This document shows positions 21,715 through 32,296 of a stretch of 64,000 nucleotides of DNA, piece after piece; the stretch's first letter is position 1, and each line of letters opens with the position of its first letter. The notes under the pieces were generated by a model. The model made no database searches, had not been told where the DNA came from, and saw nothing but the letters and a program-made list of their open reading frames with translations. The position numbers were made by a program, and so were the translations under genes. Source of the stretch: Cryptomeria japonica (Eukaryota > Streptophyta > Pinopsida > Cupressales > Cupressaceae); NCBI RefSeq assembly GCF_030272615.1, contig NC_081407.1:262990574-263054573 (forward strand), given 5' to 3'.

Positions 21715-22135
21715 GACTCTAGACAATTTAATCTCTAATGGGTTTTGATTTTGTCTAATAATTGTGTAACAAAGGGAATCAAACATATGCTAGAAGTCGG
21801 TTTTTTGTTACTCGCATAGTCCAACCTTGTACTTGCAGGTCCAAAGCTCAGGTTTGGGTATTACAAGCCTTACCCATCTCAAATATCAAGGCACATGGTA
21901 GGATTGGTTTTCAAATTTTAAATAGTGGGTCCTAGTTCTAGAATGGGTCCCCATTATTTAAATGTAACAAGTGGTCATTATATAAAGTGTGAAAATGAGT
22001 TTGTAGGATTATTTAAAAAAATTAATTACAAAACAAGGTCCCATTATTTAAAATATATTTTAAAAAATGGAGTCCTACTTTGTAAATAACAAGGCCCCAA
22101 TTTCTATTTTTTGTCTTGGGCTCCCAATGCATAAC
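20814..22135. other. Intergenic stretch, no gene seen
   Basis: AT-rich sequence with no recognisable protein. It contains an (AT)n run (21665-21711) and, at 21925-22130, several short restatements of 'GGGTCCCcATTATTTAAA' and 'AAAAATGGRGTCCT'. The same wording resumes at 35846-35880 on the other side of element F, confirming one interrupted locus. Confidence 0.6.
21665..21711. repeat. (AT)n microsatellite
   Basis: About 23 uninterrupted TA dinucleotides. Confidence 0.95.
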
Positions 22136-23342
22136 TGTAGCATCCTAAAATTACACCCCTTGTAATTTTAACCGCATTTTGTGCCCTCACCTTACCAGTC
22201 TCATCCCCATTCTTGATTAGGACTTATTTATGCCTCCCCTATGCAACCAAACCTAATTTTTTTCATCTTGCACCTTGCATAGCTCTTGATCATGGTCCAA
22301 ATTAGGGTAATACCAAGGTGCCACACCCTAGTCCTCACCAGAACCAGGGTGCCATGCCCTGGTCCTCCCTAATGAGGACCCATTTTAGCCCTTAGGCCCT
22401 ATCTTAAAGTTGAGCAGGAAATAAATCCCCCATGTCGGCCTATGTTAGAAAATTAAACAATTGACGACAAACAAGTATATAAGGAGATTTCCCCTCTCAT
22501 TTTCTATCCATAAATCATAAGGTGAGAGCATGACAAGGTGGAGAAGGCAAGGAAACAACATTCAAGCATCAAGCATTCAAGCATTCATCATCTAGCATTC
22601 CTCAAGGCTGCATATTCTTCATCTATCCATTGGAGCAACATTTCATCATTCATTTGCAAGCATGTGTGTGTGTGTGTTAGGTTTTTTCCATGTTCATGCC
22701 ATTTCATACAACATATGTGATTGCATCCAAGAAGCAAAGCATCATCATCATCTATTGCAAATCTAAAGGTATGCCTTTCCACAATTTATTTCAAGCATTT
22801 GTAGTATTTCTTTCAAGGTTGATTCCAAATCAAGGTTTGACTTAGGCAAACGCCTATTCCCAACCCCTTTCTTCTTCTTTCTATGTATAGGAAGCAAGTG
22901 TGTAGTTGTACTTCTAGAATTAAGCTTTATTTGCAGAGACGGAAAAATCCTTTTTGACACACGAAAAGTTTGGAGGATCGATAGGAGGGTGACTTGGTCT
23001 GGACACACGGTCCCTGCAAATTTTAGAAGATTTTGTAGAGCAGCTCTGAATCATTTCAAACTTCTCAGATCCAGGTGCACGACTGAATCCTGAATATGTA
23101 GCTCACTATTTTAGTCTATTTTGTCTACAATTCCAGCACTTTACTTATTCAACTTACAAAAGAGGTTCAAACACATTCCAAACACAATCAATCTACTTAG
23201 TATTCAGTCCTTGTATCATTTAGAATTTGGATCTAGTGGATTTATCCCCTTTTAATTGTAAAGTCCTCCAAGTGAAAATCGGCTTACTGATTTCCCCCTT
23301 ACAAGTGGTGAATTTCCAAAGCCTCCAATTTTCCACTTTACA
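22136..23342 (+). repeat. 5' LTR of element F
   Basis: Starts TGTAGCATCCTAAAATTACACC and ends CCACTTTACA. It aligns along its length to 34622-35840, including CCTCCCCTATGCAACCAAACC and TATAAGGAGATTT. TATATAAGGAG near 22475 could be a promoter element, because it is conserved in both copies. Confidence 0.9.
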
Positions 23343-23454
23343 TTTTGGTGAACTAGACTCCTTACAACATTAATTTTTATTTTGGTTTTTAGATCTGAAT
23401 GTATTCAATTTAAAATTCAAATTTTCAGTTACAAGTTTGATTTCTTTGAATTTT

Positions 23455-24245
23455 TTTAAAATTTAGAGGTTGATTTCATTGAAACCCTAATTTTTATTCT
23501 CAAAATTGAGCTTGTGAATTGCTTAATCTAGATTAATTATTTCAGATCTGAATGTTCATTCAAATTGCAAATTTTTATCTACAAGTCAAATTTCACAATT
23601 AATTTTTAAAACTAAGTGGTTATTTCAAAAATCCTAATTTTAAATTTTTTAAAATTGAGCTCGTGGGTTGATTAAATTTTGAATTTCCCTCTCCAAATTT
23701 GGTTGCTAATTTTAAATTCAAATCCAAATTGCAACCTTAGATCAAATTTCTTAGTTAAAACCCTAAGTTCTAAATTTAAATTAATCTTGTGCATTTTCCA
23801 ATTTTAAATTCCAATCTTAGATCTATTTTCAAATTCAAATTTTAAATTAAGAGGTTCTTTCTACAAGACCCTAATTTTAAATTTAATTCTCTTGTGGACA
23901 ATTTCAAATTTAAATTTTAAGATTAAGAGGTTACTTAACAAAGCCCTATTTTGAAATTAAATTTTTGGATAAATTCAAATTTAAATTAAGAGGTTATTTT
24001 CAAAGCCCTAAGTATAAATTTAAATTTCCTAGGAGGTTGCATAATTTTTCAAAAATTGAATAATCATTTTTCTAAAATTTTGAATTATTCAAATTTCAAT
24101 TTCCAAATCTCAACTTTCAAATTCTCATTTTCAAATTTTCATTTCACATTTTTCAAAATCTAAAAAAGATTTTAATCAAATTTGTGAATCCCATAAATTA
24201 AGTGGTTTTATTTGTAAAATCCTAATTTATTGCTTGAACCTAAAT
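23455..24245 (+). repeat. Diverged short repeat array in the leader of element F
   Basis: At least seven AT-rich units, about 60-150 bp apart, share the core TTAAGAGGTTATTT...AAAGCCCTAATTTTAAAT. They are seen near 23463, 23611, 23755, 23846, 23922, 23985 and 24197. Some cores contain AAACCCTAA. No coding capacity. Confidence 0.7.
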
Positions 24246-24258
24246 TTCAATATTCATT

Positions 24259-25708
24259 ATGGCAATTAATGGATTTGATCTATTTTTTATTTCACATATG
24301 ATTACATTGCTATTTGCGTACATTTATTATAATCATGTGTTGGGTAATGGCTTCTTTAACTTCAGGTTACTTCTTTTCATTCATAGCACTTGGACATATT
24401 GCATTTTTTGGATTTCCAAGTTGATTCCTTTTCATAGATTAGATCTCAAAGATTTGATTTTTCTTATATGTTGTGTTATGGTGATATTTTGGGGAAAATG
24501 CATTTCATATGTAGATCACCTAAAAGCTTTTGTAAATCCTAATCCTGGAGATGACAATGACAAACCTAATACTTGTATCTCTCCTAAGGTATCTAATGTG
24601 AATGAAGAAAGAGCTAATATTTCTATCAATGATCTCTCTAATGGAGAGCAGGTATTGAAGATAAACATGGCCCCATCTTCTTCTTATACACATACCCTTG
24701 CGCAAGGGGGCAAGGTCAAAATAATGGTGTTTCTACCTCTCTAGATCCTCCTTATTCTCCTAGAGCCTATCTTAAACATCAAAACATTTGTAGAGAAGAT
24801 GATCTCATGCATTTCATTCATGATCTCTCTCCCCATTTAACATTAAGCAAAGATGAGGCCTTAGATGATAAGGATCTTCCTTCCCAATCTACTAAAGAGG
24901 ATATGCATGATGAAAGAAAGGAAAGTCCTTCTCCACAAGATATTCCTTCTTCATCTACTAGTCCTTTCTTTCCTTCTAAACATCCTTACACTAAAAATTT
25001 AAAAGAAATTTTTTATAATGTTTCCCCGCCTTCTCAATTAAAGGATTCTTATAGGAGTGGCTTCAAGATAATATCATAACAAGGTTTTATAGGACAAGAA
25101 CTTAGAAATTTGAACAAAGAATTCAAGTCCCTATAAAAACTCCTATACAAATAACCATAGAAGGCCTAGGAAATGATAATAGATTTCCTATGGAAGAACT
25201 CCTTAGGATTCAAGACTTCAAAAATCATCTTGCAAGACAACAAGCCATTAGTGCTTGCAAAAGAGCTTCTTCTTCAAAAACTCCTTTTTGTTCATTTCAT
25301 CAAACCTATGATCACCATGTTGATGATTGTCCTGATTTTCAAAGTTCAAAGAAAGAGCTTATTGATAGTGGTAAAGTTAAAATCATATATGACAATCCTC
25401 CCTCTTCTAATAACAACTCTTTTCCACAATCTCAAAAGAATAAACCTACATCTATTAATGATCAAGAAAAATTAGCAACTAGAATCTTTTGGAAATTGAA
25501 GTATGATAAGAATGTTGTCTTTCCTTTTGTGAAGTTTAGCAATAAACATAAAGAGGGAAATGGATATTGTCTTTTTCATCATAGTGGTTCTCATTCTCTT
25601 AGAAAGTGTAAATCATTTAAGGAATTTGTTCAAGAACAATACGATCGCGCTCGTATATGTATTTCAATATATATTGCTCTCTTTCTATGTGAAAAGGTAG
25701 TGCCTTAG
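24259..25708 (+). pseudogene. Gag-like region of element F with two CHHC knuckles
   Basis: Three open stretches in different frames. The first (24259-24744) starts MAINGFDLF and has three or four strongly hydrophobic segments in its first ~95 residues, then a soluble Asn/Asp/Ser-rich part. The second (24807-25079) is Ser/Pro/acid-rich. The third (25190-25708) carries two zinc-binding motifs of identical spacing: CSFHQTYDHHVDDC and CLFHHSGSHSLRKC (C-x2-H-x4-H-x4-C). That spacing resembles variant knuckles in Gag proteins of some plant Ty3/gypsy elements. No capsid, protease or pol follows. Likely a decayed Gag; the hydrophobic head is unexplained. Confidence 0.6.
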
Positions 25709-25849
25709 CACTCCTTTCACCCTCATTTTTCCCCTCACCCTATGACACACGAAGTTAAATTAATTGGGGGATCTTTGTAATTAGAGGTGGTGCTTCTTCA
25801 ACATCAAATATCTTGGGGTAGCAACATGATTTCCCCTCTTTCTCTCCTC

Positions 25850-26370
25850 TTTCTAAGGTTTCCCTATTTTCTTTGTGATTGCATTATTCATAACTTGATG
25901 TCCTTTCTTGCATGAAATTATCCTTCATGCAAGCACATGTTTGTTTCTTGGACGAAACCTATTTCTTGCTTTAAATGGTGTATCTTTTATGAATAATCTC
26001 TCCTTAGAGAATATTTGTGAACCTTCTTCTTCCTCTTTCTTTCTCTTTTAAAATTACCTCTTTTTTGTGTTGTGTTATTCATCACTTGATGCCCTTTCTT
26101 GCATAGAGTTATCCTTCATGTGAGCACATGTTTGTTCCTTGGGTAGGACCTATTCTTTGTTTGAAATGGTCCATCTCTTATGAATAACCTCTATTTAGAT
26201 GACGTGTAGTTTTCCTCTTTGTCCTCTTGCTTGGGGGGCAAGGATGAATTTTTCACTCTCTTTCTATCTAATTTATCAATATTCCCTTTAGGGGCTGTAT
26301 TTTTCATGTGTTAATATCCTTTCTTGCAATGGCATGTCTCTTAGGAATATTCCCTCCTTAAGTGAATATG

Positions 26371-26409
<39 letters not shown>

Positions 26410-26466
26410 AATATTACCACTTATTTTGAGATGCATTTTACATAAACTAATGTCTTGTCTTGCACT
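25850..26466 (+). repeat. Diverged ~150-200-bp repeats in element F (left of element C)
   Basis: Repeated wording: 'TTCATAACTTGATGTCCTTT', 'CTTGCATG', 'TATCCTTCATG.AAGCACATG', 'TTTGTTCCTTGG' and 'TATGAATAACCTC'. Units lie near 25860, 26060, 26285 and 26415, becoming more degraded. The last is cut by element C and resumes at 32919. Confidence 0.65.
26374..26407. repeat. (CT)n microsatellite
   Basis: About 17 CT dinucleotides in the repeat array of element F. Confidence 0.95.
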
Positions 26467-26471
26467 GGATA

Positions 26472-27273
26472 TGTTGGAATATGTACACTCCAATGAGACA
26501 TTGTATGTGATTAAAGGTTTTGTCATTGATGGCAACCTTGCAATCCTATGGCACTGACAAGACATTATACCGACAAAGCATGACATCGGCAAGATAGTGC
26601 ACCGGCATCAGCAGATCACACTCTACACTGGCACCGACATAGAAGAAAACAAGTAACTGGCACAGAGGCCGACAAGATTTTTGTTATGTAATATTTTGTT
26701 TATTATTGTAAGCCGACTTGGCAAATTGTAAAATGACTCTTATATATAAAGAAGATCATTGTAGACATTTGTAGTGTGATGGAAAAAGCAAAAAGCAAAA
26801 TATTAAGTAGACCTAATGTGCGAAATATAGGTCAAGGGTATATGTAAAGAATAGAGCAGGAACCAGTACTGAATCTGGCATTGAAGATGCTATTGTAAAG
26901 CAGTACAAATCATTGGATTAGTGTAATCCTTATTGTAAGTTAGTGTGACTTCCCATTGAGCAGTGAGCTCTAGGCAGTTGGCCTTCCTGCATGTGCAGGC
27001 CCCTATTGTAAGTAATATTCTCTTATTGGCCAGTGAGTGAATATTATGGGTCACAAATCCCACTGAGGTTTTTCCCACACCGGGTTTCCTCGTTAACATC
27101 TTGTGTTATGGTGTACTTTTCATGTGGATATTCTTGATTCTGTTTACTGCATTATTTCTTGCATACTAGTACACTATTATATTATGTTCTGCATGTTTTA
27201 ACTTAAGAAATTCTTATCACCGGTTAGATACTGATTCACCCCTCCCCTCTCAGTATCTGTGGGACCCCCGACA
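26472..27273 (+). repeat. 5' LTR of element C
   Basis: TGTTGGAATATG...GACCCCCGACA, 802 bp. It contains a GC-rich hairpin (26986-26999), the CCCACTGAGGTTTTTCCC...GGGTTTCC block (27059-27088) and GATTCACCCCTCCCCTCTCAGT near its end. Confidence 0.93.
26986..26999 (+). promoter_or_regulatory. Conserved hairpin in C-family and D LTRs
   Basis: CCTGCA-TG-TGCAGG forms a perfect 6-bp stem. The 3' LTR of C has the same (32812-32825). In D the stem is CCTACA-TG-TGTAGG (41085-41098), a compensatory G-C to A-T pair change. The solo C-family LTR reads CCTGCA-TG-TGCAAG. TTGGCCTT precedes it and a T-rich TTGTAA follows. Confidence 0.6.
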
Positions 27274-27275
27274 AT

Positions 27276-27287
27276 TGGTATCAGAGC
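27276..27287 (+). promoter_or_regulatory. Primer binding site of element C
   Basis: TGGTATCAGAGC two bases after the LTR end; a perfect tRNA-iMet-type site. Confidence 0.9.
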
Positions 27288-27344
27288 CTGGTCCTCTATT
27301 TTTAGAAGCCTAAGAGCTTGAGGAAGATCTTGACATCAGTAAAG

Positions 27345-28358
27345 ATGGAAAATCTGATGAAGCAACTTGAAGGAGCTCTTACAGACTATGATGCAGAGAA
27401 ATTAAAAAATATCAAATTAGAAGATGATTTAAGGGCAACTCAGGATATCATTCAGGCACTTCAAGAAAATTTTACTGTTGCAAGAAATAAGAGAAGAGAA
27501 CTTTGTGAAAAACTACAAAATGAGAATGATGAAAAGGAATCACTTAATGATATGATAAGCAAGTTGAAACAAGAGATCATGACAACAAAAAATGAAATGC
27601 GGGATATGACTATGAGATTTTGCAAAGAGATTGAGGATAGGAAGAAGAATGAAGAAGAATTGACCAGAAGACTAAGTGATGCAGCAAATGAGAACACAAG
27701 ACTTAGCTATGAAAATGACATGTTGAAGACAGATCTGGTGCATACTCAGAATGACTCAAATGAACTAATGAGACAAAAAGAAATCTTGGAAAGGGAAATG
27801 GAAACTGCAAATCAACACAAAGAAAAATTCAAGAAAATCTCAAAGGAACTTGGCACCTTGCTGAAGAATCAAAAACCTAAAGGTGACACTTTTGGAATTG
27901 GCTTTGAAGTTGGTGAAAGCTCTGGTATTGCAAATACTCAGGATCACAGCAAACCAGTAAGACAACCTAATGCTTATAAATTCAATGGAAAATGTTTTAA
28001 CTGTAATAAGTATGGTCATAGAGAAAATGAATGTAGATCTAGAAATTATCAGAATATCAACACACCCACCGGTCAATGTTCAAAATGCAACAAAGTTGGT
28101 CACAACTCTAAAAACTACAGAATGAATGTGAGATGTTACGTTTGTGGAAGATTTGGACATTTATCAAATCAATGCAGAACACAAATCGGCATAGGTTATG
28201 GGAAAGCTATTCAGAAGAATAATGTAACTTGTTATGCATGTAACAAGATTGGGCATATTGCTAAATTTTGTAGAAGTAAAGGGACACCGGTAGACAACAA
28301 AAGTGCTAGCTTGAAAGGTAAAGAAAAATTTGAAGAGGCTAAGCAAGAATTCTCATAA
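27345..28358 (+). CDS. ORF1 of element C: coiled-coil protein with four CCHC knuckles (Gag-like)
   Basis: Intact 337-residue frame. I chose the ATG at 27345; the frame is open a little upstream but without ATG. Residues ~1-175 are a continuous coiled coil rich in Glu, Lys, Leu and Asn ('LKNIKLEDDLRATQDI', 'MTMRFCKEIEDRKKNEEEL'). After a Gly-rich hinge (about residues 180-215) come four knuckles: CFNCNKYGHRENEC, CSKCNKVGHNSKNY (last ligand Tyr), CYVCGRFGHLSNQC and CYACNKIGHIAKFC. The likely role is RNA binding and particle assembly for the element. No capsid (UBN2-like) domain is seen, unlike A, D and E. ORF1 of B1 has the same order and knuckle count. No protease follows. Confidence 0.85.
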   Translation: MENLMKQLEGALTDYDAEKLKNIKLEDDLRATQDIIQALQENFTVARNKRRELCEKLQNENDEKESLNDMISKLKQEIMTTKNEMRDMTMRFCKEIEDRKKNEEELTRRLSDAANENTRLSYENDMLKTDLVHTQNDSNELMRQKEILEREMETANQHKEKFKKISKELGTLLKNQKPKGDTFGIGFEVGESSGIANTQDHSKPVRQPNAYKFNGKCFNCNKYGHRENECRSRNYQNINTPTGQCSKCNKVGHNSKNYRMNVRCYVCGRFGHLSNQCRTQIGIGYGKAIQKNNVTCYACNKIGHIAKFCRSKGTPVDNKSASLKGKEKFEEAKQEFS

Positions 28359-28656
28359 ATAATGGATTAGAAAAGCTGATCTAAATATTGGGAATACTTC
28401 TCCACTGGTAGAACCAACCAATGCTTCACTAGTAGGACAAAGTGATACTTCATCGGAAGGACAGAGCAGTGCTCCACTGACAGGAAGTTCTTCATCTAAT
28501 TGAAGAAAATTTCCTTGAGGGTTTGGCAATCAATGACACGTGCTAATTATTCCCTCGATTAGAGATAAGAAGTTGAAAATTACTTATTACCGACAGACAA
28601 TGTTAAGTGAATACTTAACCGGCATGCAATTAATGTGGTAGATCATGAAAAGACAT

Positions 28657-28664
28657 TATAAAAG
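28657..28664 (+). promoter_or_regulatory. TATA-like box upstream of ORF2-C
   Basis: TATAAAAG in the ORF1-ORF2 gap, 146 bases before the ORF2 ATG. It is followed by a stretch resembling a 5' leader (TTTCATTTCACCG, purine-rich). Element B1 has a comparable box. Confidence 0.5.
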
Positions 28665-28802
28665 TAAGGTTTTGGCTCCATTTCATTTCACCGTGATTTC
28701 AAATTTTCAGAGAGCACGAAGATTCCAAGCTAGGGCATTTCGAGCAAGAAGCAAGAACACTCCAAGCAATCATCCATCCAAGGTAGTAAAAGGTATTTAA
28801 TC

Positions 28803-31800
28803 ATGGCATCCACCTCTACAATTGAATATATAGCAAACCCTACTATTTTTGAGGTAATAAAGAGACCTAGGCCCGTATTTCAGTTAGTTTCTGAGATAGC
28901 CAAGAAGGATGATACCTTAGGTACTTTTTCTCAAATTCCTAAGGGAGTTGTATATGTTGAAGACCCCATAATGTACATCCACTGCAACATTGAAGAGTTA
29001 GGAGATGAGGAAATCAAAACCATGTATAAAACCATAATATGTGATAACACCAACAATGTAAAGGATGAACACAAGATTATTGAAACCCTAGGATTTACAG
29101 AAATCCTTAGCATTCATGAATTTCCTAAGGATGTGATTAGGATAGTTTTAAGCAGAGTACATGGAGAATTTTTTTGGTTAGATGCAATCCATAAGATCAC
29201 CAAGGAAGCTGTGAAAGCTATCATAGGGTTACCGACCATCGGTAAAAGACGAGATAAAACCAAGAAGGTTCCCAATGACCTAGTTACAAAACTAACTGGT
29301 GCAACATTTGACAAGAGGTCTCTAAGGGTTAGTGATGTAAAAGATATCAATGTGAGATTCATCAGTATGATATTAGGTTATAATGCCACTCATGCTAATA
29401 GACTTAATTTAGTTTCAAGTTTATGCATTAAGAGCGCTTATGATATGGTAACAGACAATGCAAAAATTGACATATGTGAATGGTTAAAGGATGAACTAAT
29501 TGACAACCTTGGAAAAATCAAGAAGGACAAGAAAGGAACTTTCAGATTTGGAAATCTGTTAGTATGCCTAATGCTACACATAACAAAACAGGTTCCCGGT
29601 ATAGGTTATAAAGAACTTGGATATGACATACTGGTAGGAAAGCAATTGACTGAACTGTTCAATAACATCGGTGAGAACAAGGAGAACAATATTAATGACT
29701 TCTTTCAAGCATTAAAGACCAACATGAAGAAAAGATTAAGGTTATCTCAAAAAATAGTAGACAAATTCAAAGATGATATATGCTTTGTCATTAAGAAAGA
29801 TGAAATCTGGATGGAAGCAGTCATCCCAAGGACAATTTGGGTAACCAAGATGGGCTATGAAATAGATGATCACATAGTTGAAACATATGCTAAAGCACTT
29901 CTGGAAGCCCCCAATGAACCTAAGGAAGAAGTATTTGGTAGTGCTGAGACTATAGAAAGCCAAATACAATCAAAGAAAAGAGTAGAGAAGGTTGAGGCAT
30001 TTGTAAGGAAAGGATCCAGACAAGCAAAAGCCATTAAGGAAGATGTATTGAAGAAAATCAGCATAACAGAGGATGAGTTGGCAGCTCCACAACCTGAAAC
30101 TCACCTATCACTGGTAGGTACCTCTTCGGAAGGTGACATGCCAACAACTTTTAAAAGAGTTGTAAGAAAAGAGATCCCTCACTAGCAACCACTCCTTCAC
30201 CTAGAAGAACAAGGCAAAAACAACAAGCAGTAAGATCTCTGGTTAGAAAGGCCACACCAAAGAAGAAGCTAACACCTAAGAAGAAGAAAAGGTCAAACAG
30301 AGACTTGGCACCTCTTGATGTACTACTAAATGAAATCACAGAGGAATGAAAACTAAAGAACATAAAGAAAATTTATGACACTCTAATAGCTGATGAGAAA
30401 GAGCAAGTTGAGAACAGTGTTATATTGCATATGGACATGTACAAGAAATTTTTGATGGAAGTAGCAAATGAAATTCCTGATGATTTATTCAAAAGACTTG
30501 AGGCCAGAAGACAAGGAGTGATAGAATTAGACAAGAAAATAAAAATTGAGAAACTACTTGTTGTATATCTAGTAAACTCTCCAAAGGAAATTGATGACTT
30601 GATTGCTCAAGCAAACCGGCCAGTATTCTCTACTGCACATCGACATATTTCACTAATGGCAGGAAGAGTTAATGAAGTGATAGAGGAAACAGAAGATGGA
30701 TGGGATATATTCCTAGTTGACAAAGAAAAACAAGAAGAGTATAGGAACCCTAAACCTATAAAGGTATATCAGAAAGATAGAGACAAGGGGAAAGGTAAAG
30801 TTGGTGGACCACCAAGCATCAAAGTTAAAGACAACTTACCCCCACCTTCTTTAAATACTCCACCAATGAAAACAACAACTACTGAAGATTAACCAGCAGC
30901 AAAAAATATGGATGTAGAGGATAGCAATCCTAATTCTGAAGTCCTATACACTGTAAATGTTGATACTCAATAGGTCAACATAATAGTAGACAAAGATACA
31001 ACTGACAAGTCAGACATGGCTAATGAGCCTTCGGTAGCAGGGGAAACAGAGAAACTGGCAGAAGATACAGAGAAAAAGGTAGAGATTGAGTCACAGACAG
31101 AGACAACACAAAATACAGAGAAACCAATAGAGCTAAAGGCTCCGAAACAACATCAACCGGAACAGGTACATAAGGAAACAGTGCCACCGATAACTAGTGA
31201 AGTAGGAAAACCAGTGCTTAAAGAAATGCAGACACAAACTGACCTACCAAAGGTCAATATAAGCATGGTTACTACCACTGGTACTCAGATTGTTGGATCA
31301 TTATCAACATTCAAGTCAACAAATGTGACTGAGGTATTACTTGACTCTATCAAGAAAATAACTGACTACAACTCACAGGCTTATAAAGCAATTGATGATT
31401 CCATACCAATTTTGAAGGTAATTGCACCTAACTGTAATATAGATAATAAAGATTCTTTAGGACAATTGGATACATTGTGTAAATACATCTCAGAAAATAT
31501 TGAGAAAATAAAGGAAGAATCAATGAAGGATAAGGTAGAAATAGAAAAATAGAAATTCTTTGATGAGGAAATAAAGAAGTGTAACACAGATTTTGACATA
31601 CTTCTACCGAAACTATGTAGTTTGTTGAAAGAATATAAAAATATGTATAAAGATACATGTAAAACAAACTTTTTGGCTGTAGATATTGACAAGAAAATAA
31701 GCAAGGCACAGGATGAGATAAATAAACTTGCAGACAACTTTGTCAACTTACCAGATTCACTATCAGTTTTTGAAGAGAAGATAGCAAATTTTGAGGAAGA

Positions 31801-31921
31801 ACTACTCAAATTAGAAAGGGAAAAAGAAAGAATAATAAACAAGGCAAAACATTTGAGATCTAAACTAAGTCCAAGATTGGACTATTTAGCATCTCTACAT
31901 AAGGAATTTCTAAGGCATTAA
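28803..31921 (+). pseudogene. ORF2 of element C: large unknown protein, nearly intact
   Basis: Not a family I can name. The first 460 residues are open (28803-30185). One frameshift near 30150-30185 moves the rest to another frame, with stops near 30346, 30890, 30970 and 31550. The N-terminal ~380 residues match ORF2-B: 'VIRIVLSRVHGE..WLDAIHKITKEAVKAIIGLP', 'TKLTGATFD', 'MILGYNATHANRLNLVS', 'FRFGNLLVCLM', 'FKDDICFVIKKDE.WMEAVIPR' and 'MGYEIDDHIVETYAKALL'. A Lys-rich linker and a conserved 'NIKKIYDTLI...IPDDLFKRLE' block follow. Then come a Thr/Glu-rich variable part and a C-terminal coiled coil (31016-31921). No protease, RT, nuclease or helicase motif is visible, nor signal peptide or membrane segment. 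The repeated conservation in two divergent families suggests a role in the element cycle. Confidence 0.78.
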
Positions 31922-32283
31922 CACAGGGAAGCAAAACACTAGCAGAGCATTTGCAGCATCTCACCAGTACAGTGAAGAGAACTGAGCCAGCAATAAAAGA
32001 TAGTAAGAAGTTTATGGATAGTATAAACTTAATTTTGGGAGATCTTTTTCAGATTATAACCACCTAGCTACAAGGTTGAGTTTATGGATAGCTGAGCCTA
32101 CAAACTCTACTGACATCTTGACAACCTTTATCATTGATGCCAAAGGCAAAGTAGTGGGATGAGAAAGTTCAAAACATAGGAATCATATGCTCAGGGAGAG
32201 CTCTCACATTTTTGGTAACATTTTTGGACTGCACACTTTTGAACACCTTTTTAAAAATTTCTCATGAGTGTTGCCATCAATAC

Positions 32284-32296
32284 CAAAGGGGGAGAT
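32284..32296 (+). promoter_or_regulatory. Polypurine tract of element C
   Basis: CAAAGGGGGAGAT immediately before the 3' LTR, preceded by TTGCCATCAAT. Confidence 0.88.

Noticed and set aside
23455-24245. CRISPR-like array
   Set aside because: Units are diverged, spacers are variable AT-rich filler, and the sequence is eukaryotic; it is the interior of an LTR element.
24520-24705. Minus-strand frame opposite the F-family gag region
   Set aside because: No motif; the plus strand carries the gag-like frame.
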